This document shows, one piece after another, positions 7,660-17,537 of a stretch of DNA of 64,000 nucleotides. This DNA is from Thermodesulfovibrio thiophilus DSM 17215 (lineage in GTDB: Bacteria > Nitrospirota > Thermodesulfovibrionia > Thermodesulfovibrionales > Thermodesulfovibrionaceae), in the NCBI RefSeq assembly GCF_000423865.1, contig NZ_AUIU01000012.1, forward strand, positions 62,001-126,000, written 5' to 3'. The position numbers and the translations under genes were made by a program. The notes under the pieces are model-generated. The model did no database searches. It was not told where the DNA came from and was given only the letters and a program-made list of their open reading frames with translations. The number at the start of each line of letters is the position of its first letter. Within the stretch, counting starts at the first letter, position 1.

Positions 7660-10415
7660 TAATCACAGAATTTACAATTTTTCTTGAAATCATATGTCGG
7701 TTGAAAGGGTATTTCTAAATTTTTAATTTCAGCTAAAAGACTCTTCATTATCTCAGAAATAATTGACAATCCCTGTCCTTTTTCAATTTCGTTCAATGGA
7801 TTAAAAAAAGCATCATTGTCGATTACATTTCGACCAAGTAAAAAATAATAACCTTCAAGATTTTGTGGATTAATTTTATATTTTTGGGAGTAAAGAAAGA
7901 CATACAGAGGAATTTGAAAACTTCCAATATATTTTGCCCATGATTGCCTGTCTTCAGTACTCAGCCTGTCGAACTTAATTTTAAGATGATCCTGTTTGCC
8001 GGTAATTTTATAATCAACAATAAAAATTTTTTCATTCACCTTTTCAACTTTATCTAATCTGCATGTAAATCTAGAGTCAAAGAAAGTTTCCTCAAAAAAT
8101 TCTTCAACTGAAATTATTTCGATTTTATGTATCTTTGAAATTTCTTGATAGTAATTTATAATTTCATGTAATCTGTCCAGTGTTTGAAGCTTTAATAAAT
8201 AAACTCTGCCTCGTATTTTATTTCCATATTGTTTCAAAAATATATTATCCAAAATTTTTTCTATTTCATTTATTAAATTCTTTTCATTCAAAACTCTACC
8301 TATTCTGAGTTTGAAATATTCCTTTAATGCTTCATGAACTATTATTCCGATATCACAACGATCTAAATCTGATGAAATATCTTTTTCTTTTTTGATCCCA
8401 AGAACATAGGAGTAATAAAATTTCAATCCGCATTTCAAATATTCATCGATTGCTGTTGCTGAAAATGAAAAATTTTTTAATATATCCATCATTTCATGAT
8501 TTTTAACAATGTTATCAGGCATTTTTCCTGCAAGATTAACTTTATAAATAACCGAATGTATCAAATCAGATTGATTATCCTCTAATATAGCTCCTTCTTT
8601 TTTTTCTATAATCCAGATTAATTTTTCGATGAATCTTGATCTTTCATATCTATCATTTTTTATATAAGCAATGTGAACCTCTTCTGCTCCTCTAATTAAT
8701 GTAGAAAAATAGTAATAAATCAGTTTTTCCCTGTCATGATACGTTGGTAATCCAAGAATTTTTCTAATTCTATATGGTAATAGATAGTCTTCAGAAAGAT
8801 TTGGAAAAACTCCTTCATTTAGATCAAGAAAAATAACTTTTTTGAACTTAATATTTCTTGTTTCAAGAAAACCAAGAATTTGTAATCCATTCAAAGGAAT
8901 ACCTTCAAAAGGAATATTCTGAGAAGCTATATAATTTTTAAAAAAGTTAAAGTAAGACTGCTTGAACTCGAACTTTATTTTATTTATTAAAGAGTTAGAG
9001 AGTTTTTCAAACTCAGTTAAAAAAGCTTCAACGTAAGGATAAAAAAGAGGATGATATTTTGCCGTGCTTTTGTCATAAATAAATATCAGCAATTCCCGAC
9101 ATGCATTTATAAACTCTTTAATATTACTAAAAGAAAGAAATTTTTTTATAGCATTTTCATGAATAAATTTAATATGTTCGCTAATTTCTTCTGCTGATAA
9201 AAAAGACTCACCTATGTTTTGAATAATCTTTGATGGAACTTCCTTTTCTATCCATTCAAGTTCAATAAATAACAGAGGTTTTTCGAATTTAAAAAATTCT
9301 TCCATCTCATGGAAAACTATCCTGCTTAATTCAGCACTATTTTTAAAAAAAATATTCTTTGTATACGGATGAAGCATAAATTTTAAGTAAAAAGGAACAT
9401 AAACCATATCATTTTCAATAGAGCTCAAAAGTTCAAATAAAGTTATGAAAAAGCCGTAAATTGGCGTTCTTGAAAGAGGATACCCCATAGAAATGTTATA
9501 ACTTCTTTCATCTAAATATGAAATCCCCTGTCTCACAAGAGGAAAAAGATTCTCAGCATCTGGAAGAACAATCACTGTTCTTTCATCCAGGCTATCAAAT
9601 TCTTTAATTATTTTACCTGCAACTTTAATTTCTCCATGTGTATCAGGACAGCTGTAAAATTTTATTTTGGTGTTTAAAGCTTCGTCATCATCCTGAAACA
9701 CTAAGAAAAAATTTTCTATTTTGCTTAATTTCTCAAGAATTATTTTTTCAGTCTTTGTAAAAGCAAAAAAACCTGCAAAAATTATTTTCTGAAAACTTAA
9801 ATATGAATTCAAATCTGCTTCTGCAACTGTTCTGTACCGTAAAGATCTTGTAGATAGATTTCTGTTGATTAATAACTCATAAAATTCTTTATATGTCTGT
9901 GAAAGAAATCTTAAGCTATTTCGGGAATTTACAGGTATCTCAACAAGTGTTTCCACTTCTTTCAGCTTATCAACTGAAATACCTTCGATATAAAGTTCCT
10001 CGAAAAGATTAAAGAGTTTTAAACCAATAGAGAAAAAATTATCAAATTTTTGAAAAAATGTGGTTAAAGAATTATTTTTTATGCATATTTCATAAATAAT
10101 TCCGGCAGCATCTATTGATTCAATTGAATTTGTATCATTTAATTTTTTAAAAATAAAGTTTATGAATTCATCTATTGAAAAAATACGAGGTGGAATAAAG
10201 GAAGTATTTATCTTTTCTGCCAGCGTTTTTCTTAAATAATGAGATGGTCTTTTACCTGGAAACACGACTACATTTTGGGAATAATTCAAGTTTTCTGAAT
10301 CAATAACTGATACTATACTTTCAATTAAATCCTGGTCTGAGGTTAGTATGATTTTTTGTCTTTCAGAAAGAAAATCTAATTTATCAATTAATTCTTTACT
10401 CTGATTCATATCCAT
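7623..10415 (-). CDS. addB: AddB-like ATP-dependent nuclease subunit (PD-(D/E)XK, Fe-S)
   Basis: This 930-residue protein is the second subunit of an AddAB-type helicase-nuclease that processes double-strand breaks for RecA. The N-terminal helicase-like part lacks an obvious intact Walker A. The C-terminal quarter is a PD-(D/E)XK nuclease (FIVDYKITGKQD) framed by four cysteines of a 4Fe-4S staple: one near residue 660 (LKCGLKF) and Cys914, Cys917 and Cys923 (CKFCDYQAIC). The family is highly divergent, so the call rests on the nuclease/Fe-S arrangement and on addA directly upstream with a 10-base overlap. Its 3' end overlaps dapF by 37 bases. Confidence 0.8.
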   Translation of the reverse strand: MDMNQSKELIDKLDFLSERQKIILTSDQDLIESIVSVIDSENLNYSQNVVVFPGKRPSHYLRKTLAEKINTSFIPPRIFSIDEFINFIFKKLNDTNSIESIDAAGIIYEICIKNNSLTTFFQKFDNFFSIGLKLFNLFEELYIEGISVDKLKEVETLVEIPVNSRNSLRFLSQTYKEFYELLINRNLSTRSLRYRTVAEADLNSYLSFQKIIFAGFFAFTKTEKIILEKLSKIENFFLVFQDDDEALNTKIKFYSCPDTHGEIKVAGKIIKEFDSLDERTVIVLPDAENLFPLVRQGISYLDERSYNISMGYPLSRTPIYGFFITLFELLSSIENDMVYVPFYLKFMLHPYTKNIFFKNSAELSRIVFHEMEEFFKFEKPLLFIELEWIEKEVPSKIIQNIGESFLSAEEISEHIKFIHENAIKKFLSFSNIKEFINACRELLIFIYDKSTAKYHPLFYPYVEAFLTEFEKLSNSLINKIKFEFKQSYFNFFKNYIASQNIPFEGIPLNGLQILGFLETRNIKFKKVIFLDLNEGVFPNLSEDYLLPYRIRKILGLPTYHDREKLIYYYFSTLIRGAEEVHIAYIKNDRYERSRFIEKLIWIIEKKEGAILEDNQSDLIHSVIYKVNLAGKMPDNIVKNHEMMDILKNFSFSATAIDEYLKCGLKFYYSYVLGIKKEKDISSDLDRCDIGIIVHEALKEYFKLRIGRVLNEKNLINEIEKILDNIFLKQYGNKIRGRVYLLKLQTLDRLHEIINYYQEISKIHKIEIISVEEFFEETFFDSRFTCRLDKVEKVNEKIFIVDYKITGKQDHLKIKFDRLSTEDRQSWAKYIGSFQIPLYVFLYSQKYKINPQNLEGYYFLLGRNVIDNDAFFNPLNEIEKGQGLSIISEIMKSLLAEIKNLEIPFQPTYDFKKNCKFCDYQAICGTFTVPS

Positions 10416-13400
10416 TTTATCTCTTCCATATCAAGATAATAAAGACATCCAGTAATAGTAAAATTTTTATAAATGTCTGAAGCCAGGTTTAAATATTTTT
10501 TTATTTGTCCAAAATGTTCTTCTGATGGATAACCTGTTTTATATTCAATAACTGTAACTTTATCTTTATCAATAACCACTCTATCAATCCTGTGAATTAA
10601 TCCTTTATGGTCTGAAATTTCAAATTCATTAAAAAAAATTCTGTCAGGCTTCTTAATAAATAATTCCCTCATTTGAGGATGATCAAGCATCTTCAGAATT
10701 GGCTTTTTGATTTCAGCAATGTCAAAATTTTTTCTTAAATCTCTGTTGATTTTTTCTATATTAGAATCAATTATATCTGTAAATTCTTCATTCCAGAAAT
10801 CTATTGAAGAAAGAACTCTGTGTATAAAATCTCCCCTGTCCTTTTCTTTTAAATGAATCATCTCTTGTGAAACAGGAAATTCAACAGGCAGTGAATGATG
10901 TTCAATTTTCATTATTTTTCTTTCAATATTAAGAGAATAAATTTTAGATAGTTTTGACCCCAATGGTTTGTCCGTAAAATTACAAAGAATATCAAAAGGG
11001 AAATTGCTTTCTTTTTTCATTTTTCCTATTACATATAGTTCATCCTGTGCTCTTGTAAAAGCCACATATAGCGTATTTAAAGAATCTGCCATCTTTGAAA
11101 CTTTTACAGAATCCTTGATCTCTTTCAACCTGTCACATTTATTTGCAAGTTTATCATTTATTTTCATTATACAAAGTGTTTCTTCATCAATTTCATTCAC
11201 TATATATTCATCTGTTTTTTCTCTGGAGTCCTCCAGAAATAAAATTACAACTGGAAAACCAAGTCCTTTTGCCTTATGAACTGTCATAATGTTGATAGCA
11301 TCTATATCAGCTCCCAATGTTATATCCCAGATTTTTTCATCCTCACTTGGATTTGAAAAAAACTCTATAAAATCTTTGATACTACTTAATCCTCGGCCTT
11401 CAAAACTTTTTACAAGTTCAAGAATTTTTAAAAAAGTAGCTTCTTCATCTGGCATAATCTCAAAAACTTTAAAATTGCTTAATGCTACAGACAAAAGATC
11501 ATAAATAGGTAAATATCCTGTAAGTTTAAACATATTTTGAAAATGATTCTCCCATAATGAAGGAAATGCTACCTGATAGTATTTGTATAACGGGGAGTTT
11601 TGCCTGTTTTTTATAATAAACTCCTGAATAGGTTGTAATGTTTTTATACTGTAACACTTTGATAAAAATTCTTTATAAAGATCTCCAAGAATAAAAATTG
11701 AAAAAGAAAAATCATCTACAGGGCTGTCAAGAAATTTAAGAAGATTTAAAATTTCAAAAGTAACCTTTCTTCTTCTTACATCAAGACTGCTATAGGAAAT
11801 AAACGGCAGAGTTAAATCATTTAACCATGAACTGATAGTAACCACATGGTCATTTTTTAATGCAAGAACTGCAATATCTTTAAAACTATATCCTCTTGCT
11901 CTGGTATCATTAATGATATCTATAAAATCTTTTTTTATTTTTGCTTCATTTTCTTCATCGTCTGAATAAAAAGTTTTAACCTCAACATAACCTTCTTGTT
12001 CATATTCTTTTTTTGAAAACTGTTCGTAACGGTCAAGCCCGGTAAGCTTAGCAGGATTGCAATAATCAGAATGATTAACTATATTTTCTTTGAAAAATTT
12101 TTCTACGAATTTTAAAATCATTCCTTTACTTCTATAATTAACACTGAGTTCTTCAACTATTTTATGAGCTGAAGGGAAAATATCTATTTTTTCAAGTTCA
12201 TTCATTATTCTGTAATCAGCACCACGAAAACTATAAATTGCCTGTTTGGTATCACCAACCACGAAAAGACTACCATTTTCTGATAGAGCATTCTCTATTA
12301 ACAGTTTCAGATTTGACCATTGAATAGGCGATGTGTCTTGAAACTCGTCAATAAGAAAATGATGTATTTTTTCTCCGAGCCTGAAATATATCTCTGGAAC
12401 TTTGAATTCGTTAATATATTGAGAAAGCAATTTATTTATGTCTTCTATAAATATTTTACTCTCTGTCTGCTTTACTACATTTAATTTTCGTTGGAAATTT
12501 TTAAAAATATGAAGATAAGGTAAATAAAAAGTTTTAGAATATAAAAAAGCATACTCATCAACAACTTCTTTAAATTCATCCCATAGAAGAATTATATCTT
12601 CATATTTTTGGGTTAAATTTTTATTTTTTGGTTTATTTACAGGGGGTGTTGATATCCCTCTATCAAGAATCTCCTTAAAATTCCTTGTTTTAATGATTGA
12701 TTCAAAAGAGTCATAAATCTGATTTTTTTTATTTCTTTCAAGCCCTGAAGATTTAAGCTCCTCAATAATCTTCTGCATCAGTTCTATTATTTTTTCTTCA
12801 GCTTCAAGTCTACGTTGCTCATCCAGTTCAGGATTAAAAAATTCTTTATTGTTAGCTGTGCTAATAGAATATAACGCTTTAATTTTTAAAAAAATTTCTT
12901 CCGCAGGATCCCAGAGAAAGTTATCCTTATTTTTTTTGATTTTTTCAATAATATTTCTAAACAACCTGATTTCAGGAGACTGTTCTTCAATATCTTTTAA
13001 AAATAAATCATAGGTATAATTCATCATTGCATCATTGTTCATGAGAATTTCAAAGTCTGGATTATAATCAAAATCCAGAGCTGAGGCTTTAAATATAGAA
13101 GTGACAAAACTATCTATTGTTTTTATTTGAAAATCGGAATAATTACTGAGTATATTTTCAAGTGCTTTTTCTGCCATAAATGACAAATCATCATCTTCTA
13201 TAGATAAAATCTTTAAAAATTCCTGCATTGTCTGCTGATTTTTAAAATACAAATCCTTGATCCATCCAAGAATTCTGCTTTTCATTTCATAAGCAGCATT
13301 ATTGGAAAATGTAATGGCAAGAATATGTTTCAAACTACTGTAAGGCACTTCATCTGAAAGTAAAAAAGAGACATATCTCTGTGTAAGAACCCTTGTTTTT

Positions 13401-13465
13401 CCGGAACCAGCAGATGCCTTAAGAATTACATAATGAGGTAATGGAAGCCTAAAAATTTCATTCAT
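10406..13465 (-). CDS. addA: AddA-like UvrD-family helicase/nuclease
   Basis: This 1019-residue SF1 helicase is the motor of the AddAB break-repair complex. Visible motifs are Walker A (ASAGSGKTRVLTQR, residues 17-30), motif II (LIDEFQDTSPIQW), motif III (VVGDTKQAIYSFRGAD), motif V (IMTVHKAKGLGFPVV) and motif VI (LYVAFTRAQDELYV). A C-terminal PD-(D/E)XK nuclease is marked by VIEYKTGYPSEE. There is no Shine-Dalgarno sequence before the ATG; an extended -10 box sits 10 bases upstream, predicting its own near-leaderless transcript in addition to read-through from ppdK. It overlaps addB by 10 bases. Confidence 0.88.
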   Translation of the reverse strand: MNEIFRLPLPHYVILKASAGSGKTRVLTQRYVSFLLSDEVPYSSLKHILAITFSNNAAYEMKSRILGWIKDLYFKNQQTMQEFLKILSIEDDDLSFMAEKALENILSNYSDFQIKTIDSFVTSIFKASALDFDYNPDFEILMNNDAMMNYTYDLFLKDIEEQSPEIRLFRNIIEKIKKNKDNFLWDPAEEIFLKIKALYSISTANNKEFFNPELDEQRRLEAEEKIIELMQKIIEELKSSGLERNKKNQIYDSFESIIKTRNFKEILDRGISTPPVNKPKNKNLTQKYEDIILLWDEFKEVVDEYAFLYSKTFYLPYLHIFKNFQRKLNVVKQTESKIFIEDINKLLSQYINEFKVPEIYFRLGEKIHHFLIDEFQDTSPIQWSNLKLLIENALSENGSLFVVGDTKQAIYSFRGADYRIMNELEKIDIFPSAHKIVEELSVNYRSKGMILKFVEKFFKENIVNHSDYCNPAKLTGLDRYEQFSKKEYEQEGYVEVKTFYSDDEENEAKIKKDFIDIINDTRARGYSFKDIAVLALKNDHVVTISSWLNDLTLPFISYSSLDVRRRKVTFEILNLLKFLDSPVDDFSFSIFILGDLYKEFLSKCYSIKTLQPIQEFIIKNRQNSPLYKYYQVAFPSLWENHFQNMFKLTGYLPIYDLLSVALSNFKVFEIMPDEEATFLKILELVKSFEGRGLSSIKDFIEFFSNPSEDEKIWDITLGADIDAINIMTVHKAKGLGFPVVILFLEDSREKTDEYIVNEIDEETLCIMKINDKLANKCDRLKEIKDSVKVSKMADSLNTLYVAFTRAQDELYVIGKMKKESNFPFDILCNFTDKPLGSKLSKIYSLNIERKIMKIEHHSLPVEFPVSQEMIHLKEKDRGDFIHRVLSSIDFWNEEFTDIIDSNIEKINRDLRKNFDIAEIKKPILKMLDHPQMRELFIKKPDRIFFNEFEISDHKGLIHRIDRVVIDKDKVTVIEYKTGYPSEEHFGQIKKYLNLASDIYKNFTITGCLYYLDMEEIKWI

Positions 13466-13475
13466 TAATTAAGTA

Positions 13476-13484
13476 ATTGTAACA
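13476..13484 (-). promoter_or_regulatory. Extended -10 promoter of addA
   Basis: The minus strand reads TGTTACAAT, an extended -10 ending 10 bases before the addA ATG. The gap between ppdK and addA also holds an 8-bp inverted repeat (TAAGTAAT at 13470-13477, ATTACTTA at 13493-13500). That could be an operator or a weak terminator. Confidence 0.4.
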
Positions 13485-13510
13485 TAGCAGTTATTACTTA
13501 ATCTATTTGT

Positions 13511-16231
13511 TTAAACGGTTGACTTTATAACTTCTGCTCCTTTTCCCTTTAAATTTGCATGCGCTGCTGCTAATTTAGCTATTGGAACTCTGTAAGGAGA
13601 ACAACTTACATAGTTAAGATTTATTTTGTGGCAGAACTCAATTGATTTCGGATCTCCACCATGTTCACCACATATTCCGACTTTGAGATTCTTGTTTGTC
13701 TTCCTTCCTTTTTTCACACCAATCTCCATAATCTGACCAACTCCTTCTGTGTCTATTGTAATGAATGGGTCATCTTCTATTATTTTATTATCAATATAGA
13801 AAGGTAAAAATTTTCCCGCATCATCTCTTGAAAGTCCAAACACAGACTGCGTTAAATCATTTGTTCCAAAGGAGAAAAATTCTGCTTCAGTAGCAATCTG
13901 ATCTGCTGTTATTGCAGCACGAGCAAGTTCTATCATTGTTCCAACCTTATACTCAACTTTTATTCTGTATTGTTTCATAACATCTTCTGATGTTTTCACG
14001 GTCAACTCTTTCATTAACTTCAATTCATTAACATGTGCCACAAGCGGAATCATTATCTCGGGTATAACTTTGATTTTCTTCTTGGCAAGCTCACAGGCTG
14101 CTTCCATTATAGCTCTTACCTGCATCTCATATATTTCTGGATATGTAACTCCAAGACGGCATCCTCTATGACCAAGCATTGGATTAAACTCTTCAAGAGC
14201 TTTAATTTTAGATTTAATTCTTCTGATGGAAACACCCATTTCATTAGAAAGAATCTCTATTTCTTCATCTGTTTTGGGTAAAAACTCATGAAGTGGTGGG
14301 TCAAGAAGTCTTATTGTTACAGGTAATCCTTTCATTTCTTTGAAAATACCAATGAAGTCTTTTTTCTGATAAGGTTTTATTTTATCTAGTGCTTTCTTTC
14401 GCTGATCAATATTATCTGAAAGAATCATTTCTCTGAATGCCCTGATCCTGTCTGGATCAAAAAACATATGTTCTGTTCGGCAAAGTCCAATTCCTGAAGC
14501 ACCAAAATCTCTAGCTACCCTTGCATCTTTTGGAGTATCAGCATTTGCCCTGACTTTAAGCTTACTAAGCTCATCAGTCCATTGCATAATAGTATAAAAT
14601 TCTTTTGAAAGTTTAGGCATAACAAGTGGTGCCTGTCCAAGAATAACCTCACCAGTAGTTCCATTTAATGTAATATAATCCCCCTCTTTAACAGTAATTT
14701 CTCCAGCTGTAAAACATTTTTCTTCTTCACGAATGGTTATCTCTCCGCAGCCAACAACACAACATTTGCCCATTCCTCTGCCAACAACAGCGGCATGAGA
14801 AGTCATGCCTCCTCGTGCTGTTAATATTCCCTGAGCAACTGCCATTCCGCCAATGTCCTCAGGTGATGTTTCATTTCTTACAAGAATAACCCTTTCTCCC
14901 TTTTCTACCCATTCTTCTGCATCCTGAGCTGAAAAAACAACCCTGCCAACCGCTGCTCCAGGGCTTGCAGGCAATCCTTTTGCTATAACTTTAACCTCTG
15001 CCTTTAGATCAATTGTAGGATGAAGAAGTTGATTGAGTTGTTCAGGTTCTATTCTTAAAAGAGCTATTTTTTTATCAATAAGTTTTTCATTTACCATATC
15101 AACAGCTATTTTTATTGCAGCTGCAGCTGTTCTTTTTCCAACTCTTGTCTGAAGCATATAGAGTTTGCCTTCCTGAATTGTAAACTCTATATCAAGCATG
15201 TCCTTGTAATGCTTCTCAAGTTTATTGCATATTTTTTCAAGTTGAGAATATATTTTTGGCATTCTTCTTTTAAGTTCTTCAATTTTTAAAGGAGTTCTGA
15301 TACCTGAAACAACATCTTCTCCCTGTGCATTTACCAGAAATTCAGCAAAAAATTTTTTTTCTCCTGTAGATGGATCTCTTGTAAAACCAACTCCTGTACC
15401 TGAATTTTCTCCCATATTACCAAAAACCATTGCAACAATATTACATGCTGTGCCAAGATCATCTGGTATTCCGTGAAGCCTTCTATAGGTTGCTGCTCTA
15501 TCTCCATACCATGAATCAAAAACAGCTTTTATTGCCATCCTAAGCTGTTCATAAGGGTCTGAAGGAAAATTAGTACCCGTCTCTTTTTTATAAAGTTCTT
15601 TATATTTTTTAACAAGAGTTTTAAAATCTTTTGCATCAAGTTCTGTATCTAATTGAACATCTTTTGCCTTTTTAGCTTCTTCAAGTAAATCTTCAAATTT
15701 TTTCCTGTCTATATTAGTAACAATACTTCCAAACATTGTAATAAATCTTCTATAGGTATCATATGCAAATTTTTCATTTTTTGTTTTCTTTATTAAACCT
15801 TTAAGGGTTTCATCATTTAATCCAAGATTTAATACTGTATCCATCATTCCTGGCATGGAAAACTTCGCACCTGATCTAACAGAAATAAGAAGCGGATTTT
15901 CAGGATTACCAAATTCAGAATTCATTGATTTTTCAACATTTTTCAGATTATTTAAAACTTCCTCCCACATTCTGTCAGGAAATTTTTTGCCAAGACTAAA
16001 ATATTCTCTACAGGCTTCTGTGGTAATTGTAAATCCTGATGGAACCGGAATTCCAAGATTGGTCATCTCAGCAAGTCCAGCTCCTTTCCCGCCGAGAAGA
16101 TCCTTCATTTGAGCTGTTCCTTCTGCTTTCCCATCTCCAAAATAGTAAACATATTTTTTCCCTGACGTTAATTTTTTTGATGTTGATGCTTTTTTGAGAG
16201 GCTTTTTTTGTTTTTTAGATGTCAAGGCCAT
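13511..16231 (-). CDS. ppdK: Pyruvate, phosphate dikinase
   Basis: This 906-residue PEP-utilising enzyme interconverts pyruvate, ATP and Pi with PEP, AMP and PPi. The order is an N-terminal ATP-grasp domain, the phosphohistidine swivel (GGMTSHAAVVGRGMGK) and the C-terminal PEP/pyruvate barrel with catalytic Cys in CGEHGGDP. It is slightly longer than usual because of a Lys/Ser-rich N-terminal extension of about 25 residues before YVYYFGDG. AGGAGG supports the start. In a thermophilic anaerobe it would serve gluconeogenesis from acetate or pyruvate. It is upstream of addA on the same strand, which is probably accidental. Confidence 0.96.
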   Translation of the reverse strand: MALTSKKQKKPLKKASTSKKLTSGKKYVYYFGDGKAEGTAQMKDLLGGKGAGLAEMTNLGIPVPSGFTITTEACREYFSLGKKFPDRMWEEVLNNLKNVEKSMNSEFGNPENPLLISVRSGAKFSMPGMMDTVLNLGLNDETLKGLIKKTKNEKFAYDTYRRFITMFGSIVTNIDRKKFEDLLEEAKKAKDVQLDTELDAKDFKTLVKKYKELYKKETGTNFPSDPYEQLRMAIKAVFDSWYGDRAATYRRLHGIPDDLGTACNIVAMVFGNMGENSGTGVGFTRDPSTGEKKFFAEFLVNAQGEDVVSGIRTPLKIEELKRRMPKIYSQLEKICNKLEKHYKDMLDIEFTIQEGKLYMLQTRVGKRTAAAAIKIAVDMVNEKLIDKKIALLRIEPEQLNQLLHPTIDLKAEVKVIAKGLPASPGAAVGRVVFSAQDAEEWVEKGERVILVRNETSPEDIGGMAVAQGILTARGGMTSHAAVVGRGMGKCCVVGCGEITIREEEKCFTAGEITVKEGDYITLNGTTGEVILGQAPLVMPKLSKEFYTIMQWTDELSKLKVRANADTPKDARVARDFGASGIGLCRTEHMFFDPDRIRAFREMILSDNIDQRKKALDKIKPYQKKDFIGIFKEMKGLPVTIRLLDPPLHEFLPKTDEEIEILSNEMGVSIRRIKSKIKALEEFNPMLGHRGCRLGVTYPEIYEMQVRAIMEAACELAKKKIKVIPEIMIPLVAHVNELKLMKELTVKTSEDVMKQYRIKVEYKVGTMIELARAAITADQIATEAEFFSFGTNDLTQSVFGLSRDDAGKFLPFYIDNKIIEDDPFITIDTEGVGQIMEIGVKKGRKTNKNLKVGICGEHGGDPKSIEFCHKINLNYVSCSPYRVPIAKLAAAHANLKGKGAEVIKSTV

Positions 16232-16270
16232 CTGAAAACTCCTCCTAAAGGTTTATTTAAATAGCTATTC

Positions 16271-16300
16271 ATATTACAATGATAAAGAAAGTTTTTTCAA
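16271..16300 (-). promoter_or_regulatory. Sigma-70-type promoter of ppdK
   Basis: On the minus strand a TTGAAA (-35, 16300-16295) and a TAATAT (-10, 16276-16271) are separated by 18 bp. The predicted start near 16264 gives a leader of about 33 nt with a strong ribosome site. Confidence 0.5.
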
Positions 16301-16343
16301 GAAAATATTGACTTTTTAAAAAAACTATTTCAAACTAAGCTTC

Positions 16344-17507
16344 ATGGAAGAAATTTTTATTAAACCTTTAAAAAAATACGGAAGTCTCTGGATTTATAAA
16401 AATGAAATTCTATCAGACATCACGCATTTAACTCCCGGTAGTCTCCTAAGAGTTTATGAATCAAGATCAAATAAAATTATTGGAACAGGATATATAAACC
16501 CAAAATCAACAATTTCTATAAGACTTCTCAGTTTTAAAAAAGAAAATATAGATGCTGAATTTTTTCATCAAAAATTTCAACAGGCAATAAAATACAGAGA
16601 AGAATTTTTAGGACTTAAACATAGCTATCGAATGATATATAGTGAATCTGACGGGCTTCCGGGCTTGATAGTGGATAAATACAATAATTGCCTTGTAATT
16701 CAGATTCTGACCGCTGGAATGGAGACTTTTAAGGATTTAATAATCGAACTTTTAGATAAAATTACTAATCCAGAGATTATCGTTCTTAAAAATGACTCTT
16801 CATCAAGATTGAAAGAGGGTCTTGTAACAGAGAAAAAAATAGTGAAAGGAGAACTCAGCGAACTTCCAGTGATTTATGAAGATGATGTTAAATTTTTAGT
16901 TAACCCAGTTCATGGACAAAAAACAGGCTTTTTTCTGGATCAGAGAGAAAATAGGCTATTTCTTAAACAATTCATTACTGCTGGAGAAGGACTTGACCTT
17001 TTTTGCTATATTGGTTCATGGAGTATTCATCTCGCAAAAAAGGGAGCAAGTGTTACAGGAATTGACAGTTCAGAGCATGCAATAAATTCAGCGAGAGATA
17101 ATGCAAAAATTAATAATTTGAATGAAAAATGTAAATTTATAAAAGCTGATGTATTTAACTATCTTAAATGGGAGATAAAAAAGAACAAACGCTATGACTT
17201 CATGGTGGTTGATCCGCCTGCTTTTGTAAAATCAAAAAATCAGAAAGACGATGCTATCGAAGGATATTTAACTTTAAATAGTTTAGCGTTAAAACTTTTG
17301 AAAAAAGATGGGATCCTTACCACATCATCATGTTCACAGCACATATCAGACTTTGAATTCTCAGAAATAATTAAGGAAGCTCTTTCACGAAATAAAAGAA
17401 CAGGAAAGGTATTATATAAAGGAATCCAGAGCAAGGATCATCCAATACTTTTAACTATGCCAGAAACAGCTTATCTGAAATGTTTAATAGTTAAACTATT
17501 TGACTAA
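16344..17507 (+). CDS. rlmI: SAM-dependent 23S rRNA m5C methyltransferase, RlmI-like
   Basis: This 387-residue protein has an N-terminal PUA RNA-binding domain and a C-terminal Rossmann methyltransferase. Motif I is GLDLFCYIGSWSIHLAKKG, motif IV is VVDPPAFVKS, and a catalytic cysteine lies in TSSCSQHI, as in cytosine-5 rRNA methyltransferases of the RlmI/RlmO group. NPVHGQKTGFFLDQRENR is the family hallmark. The exact target base cannot be read from sequence. There is no Shine-Dalgarno; a TTGACT -35 at 16308-16313 with a poor -10 at 16331 suggests leaderless expression. It opens the long plus-strand run to 26143. Confidence 0.88.
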   Translation: MEEIFIKPLKKYGSLWIYKNEILSDITHLTPGSLLRVYESRSNKIIGTGYINPKSTISIRLLSFKKENIDAEFFHQKFQQAIKYREEFLGLKHSYRMIYSESDGLPGLIVDKYNNCLVIQILTAGMETFKDLIIELLDKITNPEIIVLKNDSSSRLKEGLVTEKKIVKGELSELPVIYEDDVKFLVNPVHGQKTGFFLDQRENRLFLKQFITAGEGLDLFCYIGSWSIHLAKKGASVTGIDSSEHAINSARDNAKINNLNEKCKFIKADVFNYLKWEIKKNKRYDFMVVDPPAFVKSKNQKDDAIEGYLTLNSLALKLLKKDGILTTSSCSQHISDFEFSEIIKEALSRNKRTGKVLYKGIQSKDHPILLTMPETAYLKCLIVKLFD

Positions 17508-17529
17508 AAAACCATATTTTAATTAAACT
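17500..17529 (+). promoter_or_regulatory. Promoter of tpiA, predicted leaderless
   Basis: TTGACT (17500-17505), overlapping the rlmI stop codon, and TAAACT (17524-17529) are 18 bp apart. The -10 ends 8 bases before the tpiA ATG, which has no ribosome site. Confidence 0.45.
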
Positions 17530-17537
17530 TTTAAATT

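Noticed and set aside
13470-13500. Terminator between ppdK and addA
   Set aside because: The 8-bp stem is AT-only with a 15-base loop and no run of T; too weak to call a terminator.
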